NCBI GenBank assembly: GCA_016706545.1
Contig: JADJJK010000005.1
Span: 1-64,000, forward strand
Direction: 5' to 3'
Origin: Myxococcales bacterium
Lineage (GTDB): Bacteria; Myxococcota_A; Polyangia; Haliangiales; Haliangiaceae
Length of the DNA: 64,000 nt
Position numbers and translations under genes: made by a program. This document shows positions 1 to 7,476 of the stretch, piece by piece. The notes below the pieces were generated by a model that saw only the letters and a list, made by a program, of their open reading frames with translations, made no database searches and had not been told where the DNA came from. Position 1 is the stretch's first letter. Each line of letters opens with the position of its first letter.

Positions 1-1
1 G

Positions 2-118
2 ATCGCCAGCGCCATCGAGCGCTGGGTCCTCGCCGAGATGGCAGCTACCGGCGTCGACCCGCTTTCCGTCGGCCGTCCGCTGCCGGAGCACCTGCAGCAC
101 CCGTCGCGACGTCGTTGA
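2..118 (+). CDS. C-terminal end of an unidentified protein (partial)
   Basis: An open frame enters from the left edge and ends with TGA at 116-118, giving 38 residues that end in HPSRRR. It lies 2 bp from the stop of the convergent permease gene. The fragment is too short to identify. The reading frame is plausible because codon third positions are G/C-rich, but nothing else supports a function. Confidence 0.4.
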   Translation: MASAIERWVLAEMAATGVDPLSVGRPLPEHLQHPSRRR

Positions 119-120
119 GG

Positions 121-1701
121 TCAGGAGCCCTCGCCGACGGCCTTCTCGGCGGCGGAGATCTCGGACTGGCGCTGGGCGATCATGTCGCCGATGGGCGGGC
201 CCTGGAAGCGACGGGCCTCGAAGGCCAGCCAGATGACGCCCATGGCGATCAGCATGCCGGCGCTCAGGTAGCCGACCTTCTCGTTGGGCGGCTGGATCCC
301 GACGAAGATCAGCAGGCCGCAGCCGAGGATGGCGAGGGCGGCGATGATCTTGGACATGGCGCCCAGCTCGAAGGGCCCCTTGTGGACCCAGGTGCCGCGG
401 AGCTCGGCGCGCAGGCCCGCGGCCACGGGCATCAGATACGAGATGTAGAGGAACACCGCGCTGCCGGTGGACAGCACGACGAAGGCGTCGCCGTACAGCG
501 TGGCGACGATGGACAGCGCGCCGCCCCACCAGATGGAGTTGACGGGGGTGCGGTGCTTGGCGCTGACCTGCTTGAGCGCGTTGGAGAAGGGCAGGCCGCC
601 GTCGCGCGCGAAGGCGTACATCATGCGGGAGGTGGAGGTGAGGCCGGCGAGCGCGCACAGATAGTTGGCGAGCACGATGCCGATGATCAAGAGATCCTTG
701 AACACCTTGGGCATGGGGGATTGCGCCATCAGCCACGGGAACGCGCTCCAGCCTTGCTTGGCGCCGTCCTCGACGCTGGGCATGGCCAGCACGAACGCAC
801 ACAGCATCACGTAGCCAAACAGGAACGACCAGAACACGGCGTGGAGCATGCCGCGCGGCGCCTGCCGGGAGGCGTCGCGGGTCTCCTCGGCGGTGTGCGC
901 GGAGGCGTCAAAGCCGGTGATGGTGTACACGCCCTGCAGCAGGCCGAGCAGGAACACGAACGCGGTGGACGGGAGGGCGTTGGGCCAGACGCTGCCGCCG
1001 GCCTCGCCGGAGTAGTTGCTGAACGTGAAGAGGCGCGAGACGTCCAGGCTTGGCGCGTACAAGAGGAGCGCCAGGGTCAGCACCACCGCGACGATGAAGA
1101 TGAGATAGCCGCTGAAGTCCGTCAGGAGCGTGGTGACGCGGATGCCGATGTGGTTGAGCAGCGCCTGGCTGGCGGTGATGCCGGTGATGAACAAGGTCTG
1201 GATCCACCAGCCCTGATCGAAGGCGGCCTTGGCGGTCCACCCCGAGACGTCCATGCCCAGGACGCCGCCCAGGAACAGGTCTCGAAACAGGGTGAACACG
1301 CCAAAGTTCACCGACGCCACCACGAACAAGAGGCCGAGCAAGTTGAACCACGCGGCGACCCAGCCGTAGCCGCGACCGCCGAGCAGCGAAGCCCAGTGAT
1401 AGATGCCGCCAGCGGTTGGATACGCCGAGGCGATCTGCCCCATGGCCGCGGCGACCATGATCGCGAACAGCGAGGCCAGCGGCCAGCCAAAGCCGACGGA
1501 GGCACCGCCCGCGGCGCTCAGGCTCTGCGGGAACGCGGTGATGCCACCGGCGAGGATGCAGATGATGGAGAACGAGATGGCGAAGTTCTGGAAGCCCCCC
1601 ATGCGCCGCGACAGCTCCTGGGCGTAGCCCATGCTGTGCAACGTCTTGACGTCGTCGTCGTGGGCCTGGCTTCCCTCGTAGCTGCCTGGTTCCTTCGCCA
1701 T
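121..1701 (-). CDS. APC-superfamily amino-acid permease
   Basis: Predicted inner-membrane amino-acid or polyamine transporter of the APC superfamily, 526 residues with about 12 hydrophobic segments. The N-terminus (MGYAQELSRRMGGFQNFAIS, from about residue 24) and the AYPTAGGIYHW motif at about 93-103 match the amino-acid/choline permease branch (GABA permease- and yeast Hnm1-like). I chose the ATG at 1701 because an AAAAGG stretch lies about 10 nt upstream; an in-frame start 17 codons further upstream (MMRRDAS) is possible. The substrate cannot be read from sequence. The upstream region 1702-1976 carries a degenerate repeat (GTGAGC/GTGATC, about 1858-1932), so the gene probably has its own promoter. 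Confidence 0.88.
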   Translation of the reverse strand: MAKEPGSYEGSQAHDDDVKTLHSMGYAQELSRRMGGFQNFAISFSIICILAGGITAFPQSLSAAGGASVGFGWPLASLFAIMVAAAMGQIASAYPTAGGIYHWASLLGGRGYGWVAAWFNLLGLLFVVASVNFGVFTLFRDLFLGGVLGMDVSGWTAKAAFDQGWWIQTLFITGITASQALLNHIGIRVTTLLTDFSGYLIFIVAVVLTLALLLYAPSLDVSRLFTFSNYSGEAGGSVWPNALPSTAFVFLLGLLQGVYTITGFDASAHTAEETRDASRQAPRGMLHAVFWSFLFGYVMLCAFVLAMPSVEDGAKQGWSAFPWLMAQSPMPKVFKDLLIIGIVLANYLCALAGLTSTSRMMYAFARDGGLPFSNALKQVSAKHRTPVNSIWWGGALSIVATLYGDAFVVLSTGSAVFLYISYLMPVAAGLRAELRGTWVHKGPFELGAMSKIIAALAILGCGLLIFVGIQPPNEKVGYLSAGMLIAMGVIWLAFEARRFQGPPIGDMIAQRQSEISAAEKAVGEGS

Positions 1702-1857
1702 GTCTGCTGCCTTTTCCGATGCATCGTTTGCCGACGCATCTCGACGCATCATGCCCAAGGACAGATCTCCTCGTCCATCGACCGGGGACGAGGTTCGCGC
1801 AGGTCGGCGTGACTCGGTGCGGCGAGCGGCGAGTCGCACAAGTAGGAGCCGTGGAGC

Positions 1858-1932
1858 TTGCGCGTGAGCCAGCACCTGATCGCGCGCGTGATCGAGCACG
1901 TGAGCTTGCACGTGAGCGAGCGTGTGATCTCG
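1858..1932. repeat. Degenerate short tandem repeat upstream of the permease
   Basis: The 275-bp space between the permease start and the next gene contains imperfect reiterations of a GCGNGTGAKC-like unit (GTGAGC, GTGATC, CACGTGAGC). No clear promoter or terminator is visible. It resembles the other short, locus-specific repeats at gene borders in this window. Confidence 0.4.
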
Positions 1933-1976
1933 CAGGCGACTGCGCAGGTGGCCGCGCGGCGCCCTGCTGCGCGCCG

Positions 1977-3077
1977 CTACAGCGGCAGCGCGGCGGCCGG
2001 CGGCATGGTCGTGCCCGCGGTCGCGAGGCCGCGGACCTTGATGAAGCCGGTGGCGCCGCCGCCGCCGCCGCCGGCGCCGGTGTCATTGTTGCCGCCGTTG
2101 CCCGTGGCGGTGGTGCCGCCTGGGCCGCCTGCGCCGCCGGGGCCACCGGGGCCGCCGCCGGCGCCGCCGGCCGCCGGGGACGTGGTCGTCGCCTCGTCGC
2201 CGAAGTCGCCCGGGTCGTCGTTGTCACCGCCCTGGCCGCCGCCGCCGCCGGTGGCGAGCAAGAGGCCGGCGAAGGTGCCGGCGGTGGTCTCGAGGACGAT
2301 CGAGCCGCCGCTGCCGCCGCCGCCGCCGCCACCCTCGAGGCCGCCGCCGGAGCCGCCGGCGCCGACCGCGCGGACGCTGCCGCCCGCCGCGACGTTGATG
2401 GTGTTGCCGCGCAGATAGACGGCGCCGCCGCCGCGGCCCGCCGCGCCGCCGTTGCCCCCTCCGCCGGCCTGCCCGGCGCAGCCGCCCAGCAGGGTGGCGG
2501 CGAACGTGGTGGCCAGGCCCGGGGCGCCGCCTGCGGCGTTGCCTGCGCCACCGGTCTGGTCGGTGTCGCCGACGCCGCCGCTGCCGCCCAAGTCGGCCAT
2601 GGAGCCGCCAGCGCCGCCGCCGGAGCCGCCGGTGTCGGCCATCGGCAGGGTCGGCGCGTCGCAGGTCCGGCTGCCGGCGCCGGGCTCCGCGGGCAAGGTT
2701 CGGCGGGAGGAGACGTCGAGCGTGCCCAGGATGGTGATGGTGTCCTTGACGTAGATGGCCAGCGGGCGCTGGCCCCAGGCGCGCAGGGTGACCCCGGCGG
2801 CGATGGAGAAGTCCTGCAGGTACAGGATGCACAGGGCAGCGCCGCCGCTCGTTGGCATGACGTCGAGGCACTCGGGGCTGGTGTCGGTGGGCAGCACCGT
2901 GTTGGTGGTGATGGCGAGGCTCTTGGTGGGCGGTCCGCTGGGGCAGAACGAGACGAACCCGGGCACGCAGAACGGCGCATCCGGACTCGCGTCGACCGGC
3001 GCCGCGTCGGGCGTCGTGCCCCGGCCGTCAAAGCCGCACGCGGTGCCAAGGGCTAGCAGACCAGCAAGGAGCCTCAT
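1977..3077 (-). CDS. Glycine-rich surface lipoprotein
   Basis: Predicted outer-membrane or surface lipoprotein, 366 residues. The signal peptide MRLLAGLLALGTAC ends in a lipobox with the lipidated Cys at 14, followed by an Asp/Ala/Pro linker (PDAAPVDASPDAP). Residues about 150-350 are dominated by Gly-Gly and Gly-Gly-Ser runs interrupted by short hydrophobic beta-strand-like pieces, as in beta-helix adhesin-like proteins. The ATG at 3077 fits the lipobox and lies 6 nt downstream of TACCGT (3084-3089), the leaderless pattern seen elsewhere here. An in-frame start 22 codons upstream lacks signal-peptide logic. Function unknown; a structural surface role is an inference. Confidence 0.7.
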   Translation of the reverse strand: MRLLAGLLALGTACGFDGRGTTPDAAPVDASPDAPFCVPGFVSFCPSGPPTKSLAITTNTVLPTDTSPECLDVMPTSGGAALCILYLQDFSIAAGVTLRAWGQRPLAIYVKDTITILGTLDVSSRRTLPAEPGAGSRTCDAPTLPMADTGGSGGGAGGSMADLGGSGGVGDTDQTGGAGNAAGGAPGLATTFAATLLGGCAGQAGGGGNGGAAGRGGGAVYLRGNTINVAAGGSVRAVGAGGSGGGLEGGGGGGGSGGSIVLETTAGTFAGLLLATGGGGGQGGDNDDPGDFGDEATTTSPAAGGAGGGPGGPGGAGGPGGTTATGNGGNNDTGAGGGGGGATGFIKVRGLATAGTTMPPAAALPL

Positions 3078-3083
3078 CCGGCC

Positions 3084-3089
3084 ACGGTA
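3084..3089 (-). promoter_or_regulatory. Candidate -10 element for leaderless start (TACCGT)
   Basis: TACCGT on the minus strand lies 6 nt before the ATG at 3077, with no Shine-Dalgarno sequence between. The same geometry occurs at other starts in the window. No convincing -35 is visible. Confidence 0.4.
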
Positions 3090-3250
3090 CCGCAGCGAGC
3101 CCGCCTGGTGTGCGCCAAACCTCGCCGACGTTGAGGCCGACATCGTCGCCGGCCAGCAGCGCTCCGACTGGTCAGCGTACGCACGCCAGACTGTGCAAGA
3201 GCTGCCTTACAGATCGAGCTGCCCCCATCGCTGTCGTCCGCCGCTGCAGG

Positions 3251-4864
3251 TCACCAGGTGCCCATCACCTGCATGCGCAGGCCGCGCTCCATGACCTCGA
3301 GCGCGAGCGCTGCTTCGCGGTACGAGCTGTCGAGCAGGTTGCTGGCGAAGACCTCCGACAGCTCGCGCATGCGCGCGACGTCGTAGGCCATGACCAGAAG
3401 CGGCGAGGTCTTGGGGGTGGGGAGCCGCTGCTGCTCCAGCGCCCGGCTCTGGCTGTCCGCGCCCACCACCGCCACCAGCTTGTCGCCGCGGATCACGCCG
3501 TGGCCACCGCGCAGCCAGTCCAGCCCCAGCGCGTCGAGCCCCAGGTCGAACGGCGTGCCCTCCACTGGCGAGAGCGGGGGCAAGCCCGGCACGGCGGAGA
3601 GGAGCCCGGGCAGGGTGTCGAGCCGCCTGCTCACCAGGCTCAGGTGGCCGGACGCCGAGGTCGGCTCGGCCGTGTACTCTTCGATGACCAGCTCAAAGCC
3701 GCGCGCCTCCGCGAACAGCGGCGGCAACACGCTCAGCGCGCTCGAGGGGTGCCACTGCGAGATCACCTCGTTGAGGGCGGTCAGCTCAGGGCACGCGAAC
3801 GGGCGTGCGGTCACCGCGTCGCTCAGCTCGGCGAGGAGCGCGCCCAGCTCGCGCATGTCGAGCGCCGCCGCCATGGCAAACAGTGGCTTGCCCAGGACCG
3901 GCCAGCTCACGCCGCTCACCGCGGTGGTGAGCTTGCCAAGGCGCGCGGTCACCCTGGGCGGCATCTCGAAGATCATCGAGCCAGCGAACGCCTGCGCGTC
4001 GAAGCGCTGGTAGCCAAACACCACGCGCGGCATCAGCTCCACCAGGTTGCCGAGCTCGGTCACGCAGACGTCGGAGCGCAGCGCGGGCGTCAGCGCGGTG
4101 GGCGCCAGCTCCGCCGCCACGCCGGTGGCCGAGCCGGCCAAGATCGTCAGCACCGCGCGCAGATCGATGACGGTCAGGAGCTGCTGCGACAGCCCGTACG
4201 ACCGCGCCAGCGCCGGCAACGTGGCGGCCTCCAGCAAGCTCTGCGGGGCACGCTGCTCGCCGAGGATCCACGGCAGCGCGCGCGGCGCCAGCTCGCTGGG
4301 CAACGCCGCTGCTACCACCTCCGTGGCGGTGACCGCCAGGATCAGCGTGGCGCCCTCGGCCGAGAGCTGCCAGGTTTGCCAGCGGCCCCGCTGCGCAGGC
4401 TCGGTGGGCTGGCCGGCGGCGGCGAGGGTGCGCTGGACGAGGTCGCGCACCGCGGCGGGCCTGGACACCTCGATCCGCACCACGGGCCACACCGAGAGCC
4501 CGTAGAGCACGAACCGTCCGCCGTCGGCGAAGCCGGAGTTCTGCCACCACTGGTCGAGCGGCTGGGTCCGCAGCTCGGCGAGGATCGATTGCAGCGCGCG
4601 CGCCCACGGCGCCTGCGTCTGCACCAGCATGGGCGCCAGCTCCTTGGTGGCCTGCGCGAGCTGGCGCTGCGCGGCGGCGGCCATCTTCTGGCGCACGGCC
4701 GCAGGGGCCGGGGTGAGGCTGGCCATCACGTAGGGCGTGTCCGCGGGCACCATCGCAGAGGCGTCCCACAGCGCTGGCGGCGCGGCGCCGTGCTCGGGGC
4801 CACGCCCACCGCGGCACGCAGAGAGGAAGGCCAGAGACAGGAGGCAGATCAGGGAGGCCCGCAT
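3251..4864 (-). CDS. Large lipoprotein, DUF3352-like (function unknown)
   Basis: Predicted lipoprotein of 537 residues. The signal peptide MRASLICLLSLAFLSAC has its lipobox Cys at 17. The mature part is mixed alpha/beta with many leucines and no recognisable catalytic motif. The opening (ASAMVPADTPYVMASLTP) and repeated barrel-like strands recall myxobacterial proteins annotated DUF3352; this is from memory and tentative. The ATG at 4864 was chosen for the lipobox; GATTGT lies 6 nt upstream. It is divergent from the ADYC gene at 5199, with a 334-bp control region between. Confidence 0.65.
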   Translation of the reverse strand: MRASLICLLSLAFLSACRGGRGPEHGAAPPALWDASAMVPADTPYVMASLTPAPAAVRQKMAAAAQRQLAQATKELAPMLVQTQAPWARALQSILAELRTQPLDQWWQNSGFADGGRFVLYGLSVWPVVRIEVSRPAAVRDLVQRTLAAAGQPTEPAQRGRWQTWQLSAEGATLILAVTATEVVAAALPSELAPRALPWILGEQRAPQSLLEAATLPALARSYGLSQQLLTVIDLRAVLTILAGSATGVAAELAPTALTPALRSDVCVTELGNLVELMPRVVFGYQRFDAQAFAGSMIFEMPPRVTARLGKLTTAVSGVSWPVLGKPLFAMAAALDMRELGALLAELSDAVTARPFACPELTALNEVISQWHPSSALSVLPPLFAEARGFELVIEEYTAEPTSASGHLSLVSRRLDTLPGLLSAVPGLPPLSPVEGTPFDLGLDALGLDWLRGGHGVIRGDKLVAVVGADSQSRALEQQRLPTPKTSPLLVMAYDVARMRELSEVFASNLLDSSYREAALALEVMERGLRMQVMGTW

Positions 4865-5198
4865 GGCCAGACAATCCGGCCGCGGTGCCGGTGGGGTCAA
4901 GCCGTGGAGCCACCTCCACTTGTCAGGAGACTCACGAGCGCAGGGCCATCCGCTGGCACGGTTGTCCACACAATCCGACCACACGAGGCGCTTGGCCAAG
5001 TTGACCAGGGCTACCGGGTGGATCCGATGGATTCTCAGGAGAATCCCGAGTGGTCCATTGAAAACAGCTAGTTGTTCTGTCCGGGAGAAAAAAGCCACGC
5101 TGGTTCGACGTTTGCTTACCATGGGAGTCAACCAGCGATTCTGTACGTCAAGATGCGCTCTTTTGAGCGCCTTACCCAGCAGGCCAGGAGTTGTCCCC
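4865..5198. promoter_or_regulatory. Divergent intergenic region with a perfect inverted repeat
   Basis: This 334-bp region separates two divergent lipoprotein genes and is clearly more AT-rich from about 5050 to 5170 than its surroundings. It holds a perfect hairpin GGATTCT-CAGG-AGAATCC at 5029-5046 and a TTGACC hexamer at 5001-5006. A Shine-Dalgarno AGGAG (5186-5190) sits 8 nt before the ATG at 5199. The hairpin could be an operator or a 5'-UTR structure of the rightward transcript. No gene is seen here. Confidence 0.5.
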
Positions 5199-6269
5199 AT
5201 GAAGTTGTCTCACCGCCCCGCGCAGATCTTCTCTTCCGTCCTGGCGGCCAGCGCGCTGCTTGGATGCACCGGCGACCCTGGGGTTGGCGATCGGACCGCG
5301 GCGCTCGGCGAGTGCGATGAAGGCGGATGGGAGTGCTCTTCAAATTCGCCCGAGATCGATCACTACGGCTTTCATGACCTGAATCTGTTTGGCCTGCCCA
5401 ACTCCGCGAACATCACCATCGAGGCGATCAACGGCCGCGCGCAGATCGTCAAGGATGGGATTTCGTACGACCTCATGGTCAAGGAATCGCGGATCATGGG
5501 CGCCAGGAAAGGCGTGCCGGTCCTCATGGGCCAGGACCTCCAACGCGCCGAGATCCGGCTGGTCTTGAACGGCGCGCCGGACTATGTGATCCGCATCGAG
5601 TCGGTGCGCGCCACCGTGTTTCCGTATGGGGATCCGGATCCGCTGGAGGCCTATACGCTGAGCTGGTACGGGCCAAAGCTCGCCCCGGACAGCAAGCGCA
5701 ACGTGTGCCGGGCGGTGTCCTCCGCGACGAGCGCTCCGGCGGCCAAGCGCGCGTTGCCACCGCGGCTGGATCCCGACCTGCTCAACCTCGACAAGCTGGA
5801 GAGCGTGGTGTTCGAGGGCGACCGGTATGACGCGCAGAACAAGACCACCGAGCCCAACTTCGACGACTCCTGGTTCAACATCGGCTGCGCTGGCCACACC
5901 CTGGCCAAGCTGCAGCTGATGCGCCACACGCTGGCGGCGTCTGCCCCGCACTATGACATCTCGCACGAGGACCGGCAGGCCACCTTGAAGCTCCTGACCG
6001 CCGACTACTGCGGCACGGGGCGCCCCTTCACCATCGCCGGCGTGAAGCTGGTCTGGCAGGGCGATCTGATGTCGTTTCGCTCCACGCCCTGGAAGATCGA
6101 GGCGCGCTGGTCGTCCAAGGGAGCCACCTGCCTGACCTTGCCGCGGCTGTGGTCTCAAGATCCAGACATCGTGAACCAGATCGCCAGCGAGTGCTCGATC
6201 CCGGCTTGCGATGACGAAGATCCCTACAAGTACAACGGCGCCTCGCGCGTGAGCGCGCTGGTGCCCTGA
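5199..6269 (+). CDS. ADYC-motif lipoprotein (copy 1)
   Basis: Predicted lipoprotein of 356 residues; the signal peptide ends LLGC with Cys at 23. After the lipobox comes a W-E-C-S-S-N-S-P-E-I-D motif, a beta-rich middle, and the signature TADYCGTGRPFT near residue 268. I relate it to the ADYC domain family (myxobacterial, unknown function) from memory. It is a close paralogue of the gene at 6367: both share GECDE, SNSPE-DHYGFH, YVIRIE, RNVC/RNIC, GCAGHTLAK, ADYCG and GATCL segments. Start supported by AGGAG 8 nt upstream. The conserved Cys pairs suggest disulfides in an exported protein. Function unknown. Confidence 0.72.
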   Translation: MKLSHRPAQIFSSVLAASALLGCTGDPGVGDRTAALGECDEGGWECSSNSPEIDHYGFHDLNLFGLPNSANITIEAINGRAQIVKDGISYDLMVKESRIMGARKGVPVLMGQDLQRAEIRLVLNGAPDYVIRIESVRATVFPYGDPDPLEAYTLSWYGPKLAPDSKRNVCRAVSSATSAPAAKRALPPRLDPDLLNLDKLESVVFEGDRYDAQNKTTEPNFDDSWFNIGCAGHTLAKLQLMRHTLAASAPHYDISHEDRQATLKLLTADYCGTGRPFTIAGVKLVWQGDLMSFRSTPWKIEARWSSKGATCLTLPRLWSQDPDIVNQIASECSIPACDDEDPYKYNGASRVSALVP

Positions 6270-6277
6270 CCTGCCGC

Positions 6278-6337
6278 GAGCGCCACGAGTTCGATGAGCG
6301 CCACGAGTCGATGAGCGCCACGAGTGTCACGAGCGCC
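6278..6337. repeat. Tandem repeat between the two ADYC genes
   Basis: Three 17-18 bp copies of GAGCGCCACGAGT plus a short variable tail (GATGA or similar), and a fourth partial copy, fill the gap between the paralogues. It may mark the duplication or be slippage-generated. Confidence 0.6.
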
Positions 6338-6366
6338 CGCCGCGGCGCTCAGGAAGAGAGTCCATC

Positions 6367-7476
6367 ATGAACATCCCTAAGTCCCTTCTGTCCGCTGTGT
6401 CTGTTGTGTCTCTTGTGTCCCTTGTGTTCGTCGCCACCATCGCGTCGCTCGCCGCCTGCGTCCCCGAGGACGCGGAGCTTGGGACCGTCAGCGCCGCCCT
6501 CGGCGAGTGTGATGAATCGTCGTGGGGCTGCTCCTCCAACTCGCCGGAGGTCGATCACTACGGCTTTCACGAGCTGAACGTGTACGGAGCCGGTGGCCCC
6601 AACAGCCCGCTGGCCGGCTTCGTCACCGTCAACGGGCGCGCCAAGATCTACAAAGGCACCAAGGTCTATGACCTGGTGGTGAAGGACTCGCGCATCCGCG
6701 GCTACAGCGCCGGCAGGCTGGCGCTCTATGGCGACGCGCTGGTGGGCGCGGAGATGCGCGTCAAGATCGGCCGCGCCGCTGACTACGTGATTCGCATCGA
6801 GGGGTATCGTCCGCTCAGGTTGCCGTACGGGACCTACGCCACCATCGAGGCGTACCAGCTTAGCTGGTACAGCTCTGTCTACGAGCCCAACGGCAAGCGC
6901 AACATCTGCAAGGCGCCGGTGGTGGTCACGCCGCCGCCGTCGCCGACGCCCGATCCTGAGCTGCATCCGGAGCTCTTGAACATGCGCTCGGGGGAGACCC
7001 TGGTCTTCGAGGGAGATCGCTTTGACTCGGACAACCTGACCACCAGCGACGCCTATGACTCGTCGTGGGTGAACTTCGGCTGCGCCGGCCACACCCTGGC
7101 CAAGATGCACCTGATGCGCCACACGCTGTCGGCGAACGCGACCGCGCACGCCATCACGTGGCAAGATCGGCAAGCGACGCTCAAGCTCCTGGCCGCGGAC
7201 TACTGCGGCATCGGCCGGCCGTTCACCGAGGCTGGCGTCCCGTTGACCTGGCAAGGCGACGTGGTGACCTATCGCTCGGCGCCCATGGTGCTGGAGGCGC
7301 GCTGGACGGAGAACGGCGCGACTTGCCTCAACGTGCCGCGGCTCGCCGCCAGCCAGCCCGACATCTTGAGCCGCATCGCCACGGTGTGTGGCAGCGTGCC
7401 GCCGGCCTGCCCCAACGCAGGCTCGTTTGGGTTTGAAGGCGCGCTGCGGGTCAGCGCGTTGCCGGAGCCGCAGTAG
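6367..7476 (+). CDS. ADYC-motif lipoprotein (copy 2)
   Basis: Tandem paralogue of the preceding gene, 369 residues. The long signal peptide is Val/Ser-rich with lipobox Cys at 31 (SLAAC). It shares the WGCSSNSPEVDHYGFH motif and AADYCGIGRPFT near residue 280. GGAAGAGAG lies about 6 nt before the ATG. The 3' end overlaps the convergent kinase gene by 26 bp (7451-7476), an arrangement repeated at 43998-44008 with a second kinase and a third ADYC gene. Function unknown; the repeated pairing hints that the kinase and the lipoprotein act together, but this is inference. Confidence 0.72.
   Translation: MNIPKSLLSAVSVVSLVSLVFVATIASLAACVPEDAELGTVSAALGECDESSWGCSSNSPEVDHYGFHELNVYGAGGPNSPLAGFVTVNGRAKIYKGTKVYDLVVKDSRIRGYSAGRLALYGDALVGAEMRVKIGRAADYVIRIEGYRPLRLPYGTYATIEAYQLSWYSSVYEPNGKRNICKAPVVVTPPPSPTPDPELHPELLNMRSGETLVFEGDRFDSDNLTTSDAYDSSWVNFGCAGHTLAKMHLMRHTLSANATAHAITWQDRQATLKLLAADYCGIGRPFTEAGVPLTWQGDVVTYRSAPMVLEARWTENGATCLNVPRLAASQPDILSRIATVCGSVPPACPNAGSFGFEGALRVSALPEPQ

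Noticed and set aside
908..3049. Minus-strand open frame spanning the permease and lipoprotein
   Set aside because: Out of frame with both recognised proteins, Ala/Arg/Ser-rich and without domains.
5094..5118. tRNA-like TTCGA motif near 5105
   Set aside because: No matching acceptor or anticodon arms in the surrounding sequence.
6278..6337. CRISPR-like array
   Set aside because: Units are directly adjacent without spacers of constant length; it is a tandem repeat. The other arrays have the same character.
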